A stretch of DNA of 64,000 nucleotides from Peribacillus butanolivorans (GCF_001273755.1 NZ_LGYA01000005.1:62001-126000), one strand, 5' to 3'; shown: positions 29,553 to 39,650, numbered from the stretch's first letter. Notes: a model not told the origin generated them from the letters alone. Translations and numbers: made by a program.

Positions 29553-30086
29553 ATGGATATAAAAGATGAATTGTTATATCGATACATCCTTGATCACTCT
29601 TCCATAATTACGGATGGAGTCGGCTTATTAATAGCGCATTTGATCAATTGAACCATGAGTTCACTGAGCAGTATTATCTTTTGACAAAAGAACGTTTACT
29701 AGCGCAACAGGAACTGATTAATGAATTAGGTGCTCCAGTTATTCCTATTGTTTGATGCTATTGCGGTATTGCCATTAATCGGGGAAATTGATACCTTTTT
29801 AGGCAAAGGGGATTTTGATTACTACTCCAGGCAAATGTATTAGTAGAAATGTTTCTCACTTATTTATCGACTTATCGGGTGTGACCCATCAAATCTATCA
29901 ATGATAAGTACCCTTAATTTATTAGGCATTCAATCTACAATTTCCGGAATTCGTCCTGAAGTAGCACAGACGTCCATTCAGCTAGGATTGGATTTTAGTC
30001 ACGTTTCGACTCACAGTACTCTTAAGCAGGCACTTTCCAAGCAAGGAATCAAACTATATGAAAGAAAACGACTCAAGGGAGTATAG
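29553..30086 (+). pseudogene. Broken rsbR-type stressosome gene
   Basis: Pieces of an RsbR-like STAS protein can be followed through at least four frame changes: start MDIKDELLYRYILDHSS, then FTEQYYLLTKERLLAQQELINELGAPVIPIV, then DAIAVLPLIGEID, then LFIDLSGV, and finally LNLLGIQSTISGIRPEVAQ up to the stop at 30086. RsbR paralogues form the stressosome that controls sigma-B. Premature stops and a deletion near 29835 make a functional product unlikely. A plausible ribosome site (AGGGGAA) remains before ATG 29553. Confidence 0.85.
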
Positions 30087-30090
30087 AGTG

Positions 30091-30129
30091 AAAAAGAACC
30101 AGATCCCAATAAGGGATCTGGTTCTTTTT
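30091..30129. terminator. Bidirectional terminator between rsbR pseudogene and glnS
   Basis: A perfect 17-bp stem (AAAAAGAACCAGATCCC with its complement) around a 5-nt loop; T-runs exist on both strands. Confidence 0.9.
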
Positions 30130-30136
30130 AGTGATT

Positions 30137-31789
30137 TTATAACTTGAATGAACTCTTCAATCCAACAATTTGGTTGAAGACCAAGTGATCAGCTGCAGTG
30201 AGTTTTGAATCAACATTGTAATAGCCGTGTCTGAAGAATTGGAATTTATCCTGAGGCTTAACATTTTTCATGTTGGGCTCAACAAATCCTTGTAAAATTT
30301 CTATGGATTCAGGGTTTACCCGCTCCAAGAATGATTTTTCTTCTTCTTCTTCACTTTCCTTATCCAAAATTAAAGGTTGGTAGTTACGGAATTCTGCTGA
30401 AACAGCTTGTGTAGCCTCGACCCAGTGCAGTGTCCCTTTCACTTTACGACCAGTGAAACCAGATCCGCTTTTTGTTTCAATATCGTAAGTGCAGCGAAGT
30501 TCAATGACGCTTCCGGCTTCGTCTTTTATCACTTCTTCACATTTAATGAAATAAGCATGTTTTAAACGGACTTCATTGCCCGGGAAAAGACGGAAATACT
30601 TTTTCGGGGGATTTTCCATGAAATCGTCCTGTTCGATATATATTTCACGTGAGAATGGAATTTGTCGCGTACCCATCTCCGGAACTTCTGGGTTGACCTC
30701 AGCATCCAGCCATTCAACTTCATTTTCTGGATAGTTGGTGATAACTACTTTAAGAGGCTTTAGAATAGCCATGGTCCGTGGCGCCTTCAGTTTTAGATCT
30801 TCTCGAACGAAATGATCGAGCATTTGAGAGTCTACGACACCGCTAGTTTTCGCAACGCCTATTTCAAGGCAGAATGCACGAATAGCTTCGGGTGTATAAC
30901 CGCGTCTTCGTAATCCTGATACGGTAGGCATACGTGGGTCGTCCCAGCCGTCCACAAAGGCTTCATCGACAAGTTGCTTCAGCTTCCGCTTGCTCATTAC
31001 GGTATTTGTCAGGTTTAGACGGCCAAATTCGTATTGCTGTGGCTTACTTTCCATTTCGCAGTTTTCAACAATCCAATCATAAAGCGGGCGTTGATCTTCA
31101 AACTCAAGCGTACAAATGGAGTGTGTGACTCCTTCAATTGCATCTTCAATAGGGTGGGCAAAGGCGTACATTGGGTAGATGCACCATTTGTCGCCGGTAT
31201 TATGGTGTTCTGTATGGGAGATTCGGTAAATAACGGGATCGCGCAGATTAATGTTAGGTGAGCTCATATCGATTTTTGCTCGCAGTACTTTTGTACCGTT
31301 CTCGAATTCGCCGCTACGCATCTTTTCAAATAACTCAAGGTTTTCCTCGACTGTTCTATTGCGGTACGGGCTATCTTTTCCCGGCTCTGTTAACGTTCCA
31401 CGATATTCGCGGATTTGGTCGGCATTCAGGTCATCGACGTATGCCAATCCTTTATTGATGAGCAGTACAGCTCTTTTGTACATTTCGTCAAAATAATCGG
31501 ACGCGAAAAAAAGGTTATCCCAATCGTAACCGAGCCATTTCACATCTTCCTTGATAGAATTGACATACTCAATATCTTCTTTCAATGGATTGGTATCATC
31601 AAATCGAAGGTTGGTTTTACCATTAAATTCATCAGCCACTCCAAAATTCAAAATAATTGATTTGGCGTGCCCAATATGTAAATATCCGTTTGGCTCAGGA
31701 GGGAAGCGGGTGATAATATGATCATGTTTTCCGGACTCTAGATCATCTTTTATAATATTTTTAATAAAATTCGAAGAGTTATTTTCCAA
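30137..31789 (-). CDS. glnS: Glutaminyl-tRNA synthetase
   Basis: 550 residues. Class Ic synthetase: HIGH motif in [18 protein letters not shown], GlnRS-type active-site segment NLRFDDTNP, and the KMSKS equivalent VMSKRKL. The C-terminal anticodon-binding beta-barrels are present ([20 protein letters not shown]), so it is full length. It charges tRNA-Gln directly with ATP. Most Bacilli instead form Gln-tRNA-Gln from Glu-tRNA-Gln with GatCAB, so the gene is uncommon here. The start is TTG 31789 with AGAGGTC about 8 bp upstream. I see no T-box leader. Confidence 0.95.
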   Translation of the reverse strand: MENNSSNFIKNIIKDDLESGKHDHIITRFPPEPNGYLHIGHAKSIILNFGVADEFNGKTNLRFDDTNPLKEDIEYVNSIKEDVKWLGYDWDNLFFASDYFDEMYKRAVLLINKGLAYVDDLNADQIREYRGTLTEPGKDSPYRNRTVEENLELFEKMRSGEFENGTKVLRAKIDMSSPNINLRDPVIYRISHTEHHNTGDKWCIYPMYAFAHPIEDAIEGVTHSICTLEFEDQRPLYDWIVENCEMESKPQQYEFGRLNLTNTVMSKRKLKQLVDEAFVDGWDDPRMPTVSGLRRRGYTPEAIRAFCLEIGVAKTSGVVDSQMLDHFVREDLKLKAPRTMAILKPLKVVITNYPENEVEWLDAEVNPEVPEMGTRQIPFSREIYIEQDDFMENPPKKYFRLFPGNEVRLKHAYFIKCEEVIKDEAGSVIELRCTYDIETKSGSGFTGRKVKGTLHWVEATQAVSAEFRNYQPLILDKESEEEEEKSFLERVNPESIEILQGFVEPNMKNVKPQDKFQFFRHGYYNVDSKLTAADHLVFNQIVGLKSSFKL

Positions 31790-32046
31790 CTGAATTCGAC
31801 CTCTTTCATTTATATACTTCTTTTAATTTTACCTGTATATATACCATAAATACAGATATTTTTCCATGTTCGAGCCGGAATCAGGGTTTTAGAATACGTT
31901 CTTAAACAATTCATCTAGTATTTAGTTTGCACAATCAGATCGGAAATATCCCTGAAACTTTAATCATTTATGTGAGGAAACTATCTAACTAGTATTTAAT
32001 AAACAAAAAACGAAATCTATTGATGGGTTTTATCGAATCACTTTTA
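31790..32046. other. Intergenic region upstream of glnS
   Basis: About 257 bp between glnS and the ABC transporter terminator. I looked for a T-box (AGGGTGGNACCGCG core) on the minus strand and did not find it. Nothing else is recognised. Confidence 0.5.
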
Positions 32047-32086
32047 TAAAAAATAAGCAATACAGGAATCAAGCCTGCATTGCTTA
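32047..32086 (-). terminator. Terminator of the amino-acid ABC operon
   Basis: TAAGCAAT-CAGG pairs with CCTG-ATTGCTTA (one mismatch); on the minus strand it is followed by a T-rich run. Confidence 0.8.
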
Positions 32087-32100
32087 ATAAAGGATTATAG

Positions 32101-32841
32101 TTAAAATACCGTTGTTTGTAAAAATTCCTTCGTTCGCTCTTCTTGTGGATTGGAGAAAAATTCTTTTGGTGGGCCACTTTCTACAACCCGTCCATTATGC
32201 ATGAAGACAATCCAATCCCCAACTTCACGGGCAAAGCTCATTTCATGGGTAACGACTACCATTGTCATCCCCTCTAAGGCAAGTTCCTTCATCGTAGCTA
32301 GTACCTCACCGACAAGTTCAGGATCGAGAGCAGAGGTGGGCTCATCAAAGAGGAGGATATCCGGCTTCATGGCGAGAGCTCGAGCGATCGCAACCCGCTG
32401 TTTTTGGCCACCGGAGAGCTTGCTTGGATAGACATCTGCTTTATCTGATAACCCAACTTTGGCAAGTAGCACTTTTGCTTCCTCGATGGCTTGGGCCTTA
32501 GGGATTTTTTTGACGTGAGTCGGTGCTTCAATAACATTTTCGAGTACGGTCATGTGCGGGAAGAGATAGAAATGCTGAAAAACCATTCCAACTTTCTCAC
32601 GAATTTTATTAATATCGTGGGTACCCGGCTCTACTTCAGTTCCTTCGATAAGGATTTGTCCGCTGTCTTTCTTCTCCAAGTAGTTCAAGCAACGGAGCAG
32701 GGTGCTTTTTCCGGAACCGCTAGGCCCAATCAGACAGACAACGTCACTATCTAATACCTTCATATCAATATCTTTTAGCACGTGAAGGTTTCCATAAGAT
32801 TTATTTAAATTCCTAATGCGAATCATTTCTTTTTGTTCCAT
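32101..32841 (-). CDS. Polar amino-acid ABC transporter ATP-binding protein (GlnQ-like)
   Basis: 246 residues. Walker [17 protein letters not shown]-loop [14 protein letters not shown], signature [17 protein letters not shown], Walker [21 protein letters not shown], and switch VVVTHEM. This is the PAAT subfamily that powers uptake of polar amino acids or cystine. It is the last gene of a three-gene operon (binding protein, permease, ATPase) on the minus strand, 11 bp after the permease. GGGGG lies before its ATG. Confidence 0.94.
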   Translation of the reverse strand: MEQKEMIRIRNLNKSYGNLHVLKDIDMKVLDSDVVCLIGPSGSGKSTLLRCLNYLEKKDSGQILIEGTEVEPGTHDINKIREKVGMVFQHFYLFPHMTVLENVIEAPTHVKKIPKAQAIEEAKVLLAKVGLSDKADVYPSKLSGGQKQRVAIARALAMKPDILLFDEPTSALDPELVGEVLATMKELALEGMTMVVVTHEMSFAREVGDWIVFMHNGRVVESGPPKEFFSNPQEERTKEFLQTTVF

Positions 32842-32852
32842 TTCAATTCCCC

Positions 32853-33518
32853 CTATCGATCACTAATGGACAGTTTCTTTTCAAATGTATTGACGATAAT
32901 GGTCAGGAATGCCACAAGAATTAAATAGTAGACCGCTACAATCAATAAATATGTCATTTCATCAAAATTATTTGAACCTAACGTAGTGGCTACGTTAAAC
33001 AACTCATTCATGGATATGAAGGCAGCCAGTGATGAATCCTTCAGTCCGATGATGAATTGGTTGCCTAGTGGCGGCAATGCGCGTCGGAAGGCTTGTGGTA
33101 GGATGATCCTTCTTAATGCGAGTGCATTGCTCATGCCAAGGGAACGTCCAGCCTCCATTTGGCCTTTGTCAATGGATTGGATTGTACCGCGTAAAATTTC
33201 AGAGATATAAGCTCCGTTATGAAAGGCTAGGGCAAGTGACGCTGCCCAGAAGTCTGGTAGTAGGAAGAGATTGCTGATACCAAAATAGAGAATAAATATC
33301 TGTACGATAAGCGGTGTTCCTCGTACCAGGAATACGTATGTATCTGAAATCCATGCAAGAATTTTTATATTAGAAATTTTTAAAAGTGCGAAGAGTAACC
33401 CGATGATAATTCCTACTAATATGGAAACCACCGTAAGCTCCAATGTGAGGAGCATGGCTCGGATAAACACATCCGATGAGCTAAATAATGTATCAAAAAA
33501 ATGAGAAAAGCTTGGCAA
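32853..33518 (-). CDS. Polar amino-acid ABC transporter permease
   Basis: 221 residues, about five membrane spans. The HisM/GlnP family signature is clear: [18 protein letters not shown] near the start, [19 protein letters not shown], and the EAA loop [34 protein letters not shown]. The start is TTG 33518 with AAAGGGAG 8 bp upstream. It lies between the binding-protein and ATPase genes. Confidence 0.93.
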   Translation of the reverse strand: MPSFSHFFDTLFSSSDVFIRAMLLTLELTVVSILVGIIIGLLFALLKISNIKILAWISDTYVFLVRGTPLIVQIFILYFGISNLFLLPDFWAASLALAFHNGAYISEILRGTIQSIDKGQMEAGRSLGMSNALALRRIILPQAFRRALPPLGNQFIIGLKDSSLAAFISMNELFNVATTLGSNNFDEMTYLLIVAVYYLILVAFLTIIVNTFEKKLSISDR

Positions 33519-33544
33519 TGTAAAAACTCCCTTTCTATCAATCT

Positions 33545-34324
33545 TTATTCAGGTTTAGTAGTGATATCTTCCCCAAAGTACTTTTTGCTAATTGCTGCAA
33601 GTGTTCCATCTTCTCGGAGGTTTTCAAGTGCTTCATTAATGCGTATCAGCAGCTGGGGGTTATCGTTCGGTAGAACTATGGCCTGCTCACTGCGTTCTAT
33701 CAATTGACGACCTTTGATGTCGAATCCTTCTTTGGTCGCTTCTTTACCGGTTACAAAGTCAGTAATAACGGCATCATGACGACCTCCGCTTAATGCTTTA
33801 AGAGCGGTGATATCACTGTCGTAGGTTTTTACATTGGTTGTATACTTTTCTGCTGTGGTTGCGTATGTGGAGCCTTTAGAAGCGGCAACTTCCTTTCCCT
33901 TTAAATCTTCGACTGTTTTGATATCACTATCGGATCGGACGAAAATTTGTGGACCTGAGTAGTAATACGGGGTGGAAAAAGCAACATGTTTACTTCGTTG
34001 TTCATTAATTGTATGACTGGCAACCGCGGCATCTGCCCGACCGGTTTTGACACCCTCGACGATTCCCTTAAATTTAATCCGCTTTGGGACCGGTTCTAGA
34101 CCAAGTTCTTTCGCGATTGCTTCCCCGACTTCAATATCAAATCCTGTTACGGTCATGTCATCATTAACGTAACTAAATGGCTTGAATTCACCTGAGGCAG
34201 CGAATACAAACTGGTTCTTATTGATCAGCTTACTACCATCCTCTAGCTGATCTTTTTCAGCACAGCCGGACAGAAGACCAAGAATAATCAGTAATACTAG
34301 AATGAATTTAACTGATAATTTCAT
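33545..34324 (-). CDS. Amino-acid ABC transporter substrate-binding lipoprotein
   Basis: 259 residues. Signal peptide with lipobox LLSGC (Cys about 21). SBP_bac_3 fold: FAASGEFKPFSYVNDDMTVTGFDIEVGEAIAKELG, then RADAAVASHTINEQRSKHVAFSTPYYYSG, and a C-terminal GTLAAISKKYFGEDIT. The pattern fits cystine-, glutamine- or arginine-type binding proteins; I cannot choose between them. It is the first gene of the operon. Confidence 0.92.
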   Translation of the reverse strand: MKLSVKFILVLLIILGLLSGCAEKDQLEDGSKLINKNQFVFAASGEFKPFSYVNDDMTVTGFDIEVGEAIAKELGLEPVPKRIKFKGIVEGVKTGRADAAVASHTINEQRSKHVAFSTPYYYSGPQIFVRSDSDIKTVEDLKGKEVAASKGSTYATTAEKYTTNVKTYDSDITALKALSGGRHDAVITDFVTGKEATKEGFDIKGRQLIERSEQAIVLPNDNPQLLIRINEALENLREDGTLAAISKKYFGEDITTKPE

Positions 34325-34576
34325 GATTATTTCATTTCCCCCTTTGAAAAAAACTAATAGAATGGTCTATACCCTAATGAGATCGTGAATAACCTTATTT
34401 TACAGGAAAAATAAACCAAATCAATAAAAAGTCAACCCTGAATAGGCCGACTTATGTTCTTCAACTAAAGAGGCAAGTTAGCTTCATGCTGGGTTTTTCT
34501 GAATAGACTGACTTTAACTTTGCCTATGTGTTGAAGTATAATATAGCAAAATAGAAGAAGGGCAGTTGGGAAAATA

Positions 34577-35476
34577 GTGAGCAACTTTGTGCAAGAACAG
34601 TTACAGGAATTTCGTGTAAAAAATCAAGATAGAGGTCGTTTAATTATAAAATGTCCGGACCAACCAGGAATTGTTGCGACGGTTACGGCATTCCTTAAAG
34701 AACATGGAGCTAATATTGTTGAATTGAGCCAGTATTCCATGAACCCAGAGGGCGGCACCTTTTTTACCAGGATTGAATTCGATTGCCCGGGCTTAAAGGA
34801 AAAGGCTTTGGATATGGAAGTCTCCTTTCAAGAAATTTCGACAAAATTTTCGATGCAATGGACATTTAACTATGTGAGTGATTTAAAGAGGACGGCAATC
34901 TTCGTTTCTAAGGAGCCACATTGCCTTCTGGAATTGCTATGGGAGTGGCAAAGCGGGGATCTATTGGCTGATATTGCGCTTGTCATCAGTAATCATGAAG
35001 ATACGAGGCAAATTGTCGAATCCATGAACATTCCTTTTTATTATATTCCTGCTAATAAGGACATACGTAGGGAAGTGGAAGCACAACAGCTTAAACTTCT
35101 GGAAGAATTTAATGTCGACCTAATTGTACTAGCAAGATATATGCAGATATTGACGCCTGATTTTGTGGCTGCACATCCGAATAAAATCATCAATATCCAC
35201 CATTCGTTTTTACCTGCGTTCATCGGGGCCCGACCTTATGAAAGAGCTTATAATCGAGGTGTTAAGCTGATTGGGGCAACTTCGCATTATGTAACAAACG
35301 ATTTGGATGAGGGTCCAATTATCGAGCAGGATATTGAACGTGTCGATCACCGTGATTCTGCAGAAGATATGAAGAAAGTCGGCCGTTCAGCTGAACGCAG
35401 GGTACTTGCCCGTGCTGTTAAATGGCATTTGGAAGACCGTGTACTTGTTCATGAAAATAAAACAGTAGTCTTTTAA
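34577..35476 (+). CDS. purU: Formyltetrahydrofolate deformylase
   Basis: 299 residues. N-terminal ACT domain (RLIIKCPDQPGIVATVTAFLKEHGANIVELSQYS) and C-terminal formyltransferase-like hydrolase with the triad region NIHHSFLPAFIGARPYERAYNRGVKLIGATSHYV and DEGPIIEQD. It releases formate from 10-formyl-THF and so balances one-carbon units and supplies formate to PurT. GTG 34577 is chosen because the family starts a few residues before this ACT domain; the ribosome site is weak. TATAAT at about 34538 may be its -10. A strong terminator follows. Confidence 0.94.
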   Translation: MSNFVQEQLQEFRVKNQDRGRLIIKCPDQPGIVATVTAFLKEHGANIVELSQYSMNPEGGTFFTRIEFDCPGLKEKALDMEVSFQEISTKFSMQWTFNYVSDLKRTAIFVSKEPHCLLELLWEWQSGDLLADIALVISNHEDTRQIVESMNIPFYYIPANKDIRREVEAQQLKLLEEFNVDLIVLARYMQILTPDFVAAHPNKIINIHHSFLPAFIGARPYERAYNRGVKLIGATSHYVTNDLDEGPIIEQDIERVDHRDSAEDMKKVGRSAERRVLARAVKWHLEDRVLVHENKTVVF

Positions 35477-35480
35477 TAAG

Positions 35481-35523
35481 AACCCCCCATTTGGCATGGA
35501 AATTTGCCGAAGGGGGGTTTTTG
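35481..35523 (+). terminator. Terminator of purU
   Basis: AACCCCCC pairs with GGGGGGTT, with an inner TTGGCA/TGCCGA pairing, followed by TTT. It may also serve the convergent SIMPL gene. Confidence 0.85.
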
Positions 35524-35540
35524 TATTGAATAAGTAATGA

Positions 35541-36200
35541 TTAATACGTATATTCTACCCTTACTGAGGCCGTGATGTTTAATTCTCCAGGCTGAATAGG
35601 GGTAGAGGCCATTTTTGTATAGGAACTGGTTTGGAAAAGGGTGGGTGGCGAAGTTTCTGAGAGTTCCTCAACCTGATTAGGGACTGGATTCAATGAGATT
35701 CCTAACGTTCGAGCCATGGAAAGGGCCTTTTCGTATGCATTTTTTAAAGCAAGCGAAAGTGCCTGGTTATAGTAAGCTTCTGGATTGGATAAGGAAAAGC
35801 GAATGCTTGTAATGGAATTGGCACCACTTCTGACTGCTGTGTCGATTATGCTGCCTATTTTTTCAATGTCAGTCGTTTTGGCCTGGATAATGTGCTGGAC
35901 TTTATAGTTTTTAAACAATTCTTTTCCTTCGATATAATCATATTGTGGATCAATTCTGTAATCACTTGTTTTTAATTGCTCTTCTGGAATGCCAATGGAT
36001 CTAAGAGATGCAATGACTTTCGCTATTGCTTGAGAATTGGCCTGCTGAGCTACCTGAGGGTCCACATCCTCGGATATAACTCCAAGGGTGATTACGGCTT
36101 GGTCAGGAGCAGCCTGGAGCGTTTCTGAACCGGAAACTTTCAAAGTATGATTCCTGCTATGTTGATAATCCCGGTCAGGAACAATAAATTCTTGATTCAT
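35541..36200 (-). CDS. SIMPL domain protein (DUF541)
   Basis: 219 residues. Family blocks are KVSGSETLQAAPDQAVITLGV near residue 20, GIPEEQLKTSDYRIDPQYDY, and ALSLALKNAYEKALSMARTLGISL. SIMPL/DUF541 proteins form beta/alpha barrels and oligomers; some act in stress resistance, but no enzyme activity is established. No signal peptide is visible here, although many relatives are secreted. Single gene. Confidence 0.85.
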   Translation of the reverse strand: MNQEFIVPDRDYQHSRNHTLKVSGSETLQAAPDQAVITLGVISEDVDPQVAQQANSQAIAKVIASLRSIGIPEEQLKTSDYRIDPQYDYIEGKELFKNYKVQHIIQAKTTDIEKIGSIIDTAVRSGANSITSIRFSLSNPEAYYNQALSLALKNAYEKALSMARTLGISLNPVPNQVEELSETSPPTLFQTSSYTKMASTPIQPGELNITASVRVEYTY

Positions 36201-36373
36201 TTTGACACCAACCTTTTTAAAGAGATAATCTCAACCCTATTGTACGAAGTATTAGGGGGAAACATGATTGAAATATGAAATATCCCGGCTGCTATTAATT
36301 CTTTCGGTACATTTAAAGAAAAAAGGGATGTCTATCAGAATGTTTTTTAATCTGTTTTAGCTTAAAAAAAGAT

Positions 36374-36403
36374 ACAAAAAAACACTCGGCCTAAAACCGA
36401 GTG
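36374..36403 (-). terminator. Terminator of ywbE
   Basis: CACTCGG pairs with CCGAGTG around a 7-nt loop; on the minus strand it is followed by a T-run (36375-36382 in plus coordinates). Confidence 0.85.
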
Positions 36404-36407
36404 CGTT

Positions 36408-36602
36408 TTATTTATGAATGACTTGAACCCTGCCAACCTGGCCATCTGTCAATCTTACTTTAATACCATGCGGGTGGCTGCTGGAGTTGGTTAAAATATC
36501 TTTTACTGTTCCACGTGTTAGCTTTCCGCTGCGTTGATCTGCTTTAAGAACAATGTCCACAGAGGTACCTGGAGTAATATCTTTTCGATTTTGACCGTTC
36601 AT
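36408..36602 (-). CDS. ywbE: YwbE family small protein (DUF2196)
   Basis: 64 residues, same length as B. subtilis YwbE. The family core is MNGQNRKDITPG, VDIVLKADQRSGKLTRGTVKDILTN and SSHPHGIKVRL. It has an SH3-like beta pattern; its function is unknown. The ATG at 36602 follows AAGGAC and gives the canonical MNGQNRKD start; a longer TTG form (36635) would be out of line with the family. Confidence 0.9.
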   Translation of the reverse strand: MNGQNRKDITPGTSVDIVLKADQRSGKLTRGTVKDILTNSSSHPHGIKVRLTDGQVGRVQVIHK

Positions 36603-36712
36603 GTTTAATTCAGTCCTTTTTAGAGTTATTTGCAACCTTTGATAGTGCAGTAACTTCAGTATAAGGAAAACAGCAGACCTAGTCGACTTTTAGATAACAA
36701 TCACGCAAAGCT

Positions 36713-38230
36713 CTATTGAATCTTTTTAAGCGGCTCGACAGCAGGGCCATTTAATACTTCACCAGTGATAGAGTAACGAGAAGCATGACATGGACAGTCC
36801 CAGGTACGATCGCCGCTGTTCCATGCCACCTCACAACCCATATGAGTGCATGTGGAATCTACAATATGAAGCTGGCCTTCATGATCACGATAACACCCGG
36901 CTTTATCTCCATTTACCTTGACGATGGCTCCTTCATCGATACCTAAGTCTTCTGGCGTTTTATGAATAACTGCCAATTTACTTTTAATCATATGCTTCGC
37001 TACATCAGCGTTGTCTTCGACTATATTTTTCATTCCTTTTATACGGGCTGGATTATATAGATCTGCATATCGGTTGTCCTTTTGCAAAATATGATCAGTT
37101 AAGATTTTTGCAGCAATTGATCCATTCGTCATACCCCATTTCGCAAAGCCGGTTGCAATGAGAACGTTTGGATGATTAGATGTCACTGGGCCGACGAATG
37201 GCAGATTATCTGGTGTCACAATATCTTGTGCTGACCAGCGATAAGGAATATCTTTTACATTGAAATATTGGAAACTAAAGTCCTGTAAGGCTTCATAATG
37301 TTCAATTGTCGAAATACCCTGACCGGTTTTATGGCCTTCCCCGCCTACAAGTATAAGTTTTTCCCCATTGTCCTCTGTATAACGAAGGGAACGGGTAGGG
37401 TTGTCAGCGCTGTAATACATACCACCGGGGTATTCCTGTTCGGTCTTAATTCCAAGAACATAGGATCTTTTTATATGAGTACGAGCAAAGTATAATCCCA
37501 TTTCATCATTAAAAGGGAAGTGAGAGGCAACAATTATATGGTTGCTTTTGATTGTATGCCCCGTTTCAGTTATAACGGTTGGTGGCTTGCCGTTTTCAAT
37601 TTTCATAGCCGTTGTACGTTCATAGATGTTCCCTCCAGCTTCCAGAATAGGGGGGATGAGGGCTGTTAAATATTTTAATGGATGAAACTGTGCTTGGTCC
37701 TTCATAATCACAGCAGCTTTACATGGAATAGAGAAAGGGATCTTTTCTGCATAATCCCCTCGAATGCCAAGTTTTTGATAGGCCTTTAGTTCCTCTTGGA
37801 TTTTACTTTTATATTCATCGGTATTTGCGTATACATAAGCATCTTGAACATTCAAATTGCATTCAATAGAATGTTCTTCTATCAATCCTTTGATAAGCTC
37901 CATTCCTTCAGTGTTGGCTTCATAGTAAAGTCTGGCCTTCTCCTCACCGTGATCAGTAATCAACTGGTCGTAAATCAAGCCGTGCTGGGCCGTGATTTTT
38001 GCGGTTGTATGGCCAGTTGTTCCATTAAGTATCTCGCTTGCCTCAATGAGTGTGACTTTCACACCTTGCTTGGCTAATAGATAAGCTGAAGTGATACCCG
38101 TAATTCCTCCACCAACAATTAAGACATCAGTTGTTATATCTGTTTCTAGCTTAGAAAACGAAGGAAAGGATAAAGTACTGCGCCAATATGGCTCCGGATA
38201 TTGAGGAAGTTCTGTATTTTTTTCGGTCAT
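36713..38230 (-). CDS. FAD-dependent oxidoreductase with C-terminal Rieske domain (YhfW-like)
   Basis: 505 residues. N-terminal DAO-type FAD domain with the dinucleotide motif DVLIVGGGITGITSAYLLAKQG and E-box STIEH, and a C-terminal Rieske [2Fe-2S] domain whose ligands are in CTHMGCEVAW and CPCHASRYS. It belongs to the same type as B. subtilis YhfW (509 residues); the substrate is unknown. ATG 38230 follows GGAGG on the minus strand. Its first about 400 bp lie in a tandem duplication; the second copy is decayed at 38891-39286. Confidence 0.9.
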   Translation of the reverse strand: MTEKNTELPQYPEPYWRSTLSFPSFSKLETDITTDVLIVGGGITGITSAYLLAKQGVKVTLIEASEILNGTTGHTTAKITAQHGLIYDQLITDHGEEKARLYYEANTEGMELIKGLIEEHSIECNLNVQDAYVYANTDEYKSKIQEELKAYQKLGIRGDYAEKIPFSIPCKAAVIMKDQAQFHPLKYLTALIPPILEAGGNIYERTTAMKIENGKPPTVITETGHTIKSNHIIVASHFPFNDEMGLYFARTHIKRSYVLGIKTEQEYPGGMYYSADNPTRSLRYTEDNGEKLILVGGEGHKTGQGISTIEHYEALQDFSFQYFNVKDIPYRWSAQDIVTPDNLPFVGPVTSNHPNVLIATGFAKWGMTNGSIAAKILTDHILQKDNRYADLYNPARIKGMKNIVEDNADVAKHMIKSKLAVIHKTPEDLGIDEGAIVKVNGDKAGCYRDHEGQLHIVDSTCTHMGCEVAWNSGDRTWDCPCHASRYSITGEVLNGPAVEPLKKIQ

Positions 38231-38345
38231 TTGAATACCTCCATACGTTTCATTAGTGGTTTGTCCATTTATTACCATGCCCAAATTCTCTTTTTTTACG
38301 CTAACTTTTGAAAGAAGAAGACTATTAAAAGTTAGTTTTTTGTCT

Positions 38346-38482
38346 GTTTACAATATTGTATACATGTAAACAAAAGTAGATGGTTTGTACACAAAAAAGT
38401 AAACATGTTTACAAATGAGTACACATGGCTATATATATGGGTGTGTACATATTTGTTCCTAATGTATACAAAAATGAATACA
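38346..38482. repeat. Centromere-like GTnnACA repeat array, copy 1
   Basis: At least nine GTNNACA-type heptamers in both orientations: GTTTACA 38346, GTATACA 38358, TGTAAAC 38365, GTACACA 38387 and 38419, TGTGTAC 38442, TGTATAC 38463, GAATACA 38476, and the palindrome GTAAACATGTTTAC at 38399-38412. Several lie 12 or about 20-23 bp apart, near helical phasing. Such arrays ahead of parM/parR genes act as centromere (parC) and operator. That role here is inference. Confidence 0.65.
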
Positions 38483-38592
38483 ATTCAACAAATAAAATAA
38501 AGCCACTACTTATGAAGGGTTGACTAATATAGAAATCTTTTCTATTGAGAGTGCTCCACCTGGTTTTTTTATGAAAAAGAAGATGTTTTTAG

Positions 38593-38890
38593 ATGAGTTC
38601 TAGAATCGCAGCAGTAGACGTAGGAAATGATGCAATTAAAGCTATTTTTGGAAAGCTAGAAAACTATATATACCAAATGTCATTGCAAAAGACATGAAGA
38701 TCGGCCGGTCATAGGAATCGAAGAACTCGATGTAAAAAAAACTTGGGAAGGGATACATACTAGAGTCCATTCACCAGCCTTGCAAGACAATAATGCCATT
38801 TATCGTGTCGGAAATTTAACGAAAAAAAGTGATAACCCAACAGAACTAGATTTGGGGAGCAGTAAATCAGAGGAAGGCCAAACATTAGTA
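38593..38890 (+). pseudogene. Truncated, frameshifted parM 5' fragment
   Basis: Copy of the first about 300 bp of the parM-like gene at 39651. It starts the same (MSSRIAAVDVGNDAIKAIFGKLE), then loses 9 or so bases near 38660, shifts frame and stops soon after. It ends where the second duplication unit begins. The ATG and upstream GATGTTTTTAG leader are kept. Confidence 0.9.
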
Positions 38891-39286
38891 TTTGCGTATA
38901 CATAAGCATCTTGTACATTCAATAGAATGTTCTTCTATCAATCCTTTGATAAGCTCCATTCCTTCAGCATTGGTTTTATAGTATAAGTCTGGCCTTTTCC
39001 TCACCGTGATCAGTAATCAACTGGTCGTAGATCAAGCCGTGCTGGACCGTGATTTTTGCGGTTGTCTGGCCAGTTGTTCCATTAAGTATTTCGCCTGCCT
39101 CAATGAGTGTGGCTTTCACACCTTGCTTGGCTAATAGACAAGCAAGGTGATACCAGAAATTCCTCCACCAACAATTAAGACATCAGTTGTTATATCTGTT
39201 TCTAGCTTAGAAAACGAAGGAAAGGATAAAGTACTGCGCCAATATGGCTACGGATATTGAGGAAGTTCTGTATTTTTTGCGGTGAT
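38891..39286 (-). pseudogene. Decayed 5' fragment of the Rieske oxidoreductase gene
   Basis: Second copy of the start of the gene at 36713-38230. It contains several small indels (for example near 38930 and 39140). The start codon has changed from ATG to ATC (39284-39286 in plus strand reads GAT) and the ribosome site from GGAGGT to GGAGAT. It has no continuation and is not functional. Confidence 0.9.
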
Positions 39287-39403
39287 TTGAATATCTCCAT
39301 ACGTTTCATTAGTGGTTTGCTTATTTTTTACCATGCCCAAATACTCCTTTTTTACGCTTTCTTTTTTATGAAGAAGAGTATTAAAAATTAGTTTTTTTTG
39401 TTT

Positions 39404-39539
39404 GTCTGCAATATTGTATACATGTAAACAAAAATAGGTGGTTTGTACACAAAAAAGTAAATATGTTTACAAATGAGTACACATGGCTATATATAACGTG
39501 TGTACATATTTGTTCCTAATGTGTACGCAAATGAATACA
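39404..39539. repeat. Centromere-like GTnnACA repeat array, copy 2
   Basis: Same order as copy 1: GTATACA 39416, TGTAAAC 39423, GTACACA 39445 and 39477, GTAAATATGTTTAC 39457-39470, TGTGTAC 39499 and 39520, GAATACA 39533. The first heptamer has changed to GTCTGCA (39404). Most sites persist although the surrounding bases have drifted. It is immediately upstream of the intact parM. Confidence 0.65.
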
Positions 39540-39650
39540 ATTCGACAAATAAAGCTACAACTTATGAAGCATTGACTAATATAGAAACCTTTTCTATGCT
39601 TAATAGAGTGCTCCACCTAAATTTTTTTATGAAAAAGGGGATGTTTTTAG

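Larger units (their letters stand above)
37824..38890. repeat. Tandem duplication, unit 1 (oxidoreductase 5' end + array + parM 5' end)
   Basis: 1067 bp holding the intact start of the Rieske oxidoreductase gene, the repeat-rich intergenic region and a truncated start of a parM-like gene. The TTTGCGTATACAT at its left end recurs at 38891. The join falls in parM right after CATTAGTA, with GTA as possible microhomology. Confidence 0.88.

Noticed and set aside
31790-32046. T-box leader for glnS
   Set aside because: The conserved T-box core (AGGGTGGNACCGCG) is absent on the minus strand.
38341-38490. CRISPR-like or iteron origin interpretation of the GTnnACA array
   Set aside because: The repeat unit is only 7 bp, occurs in both orientations with variable gaps and has no cas genes or replication initiator nearby; a ParR-binding or operator array fits better.
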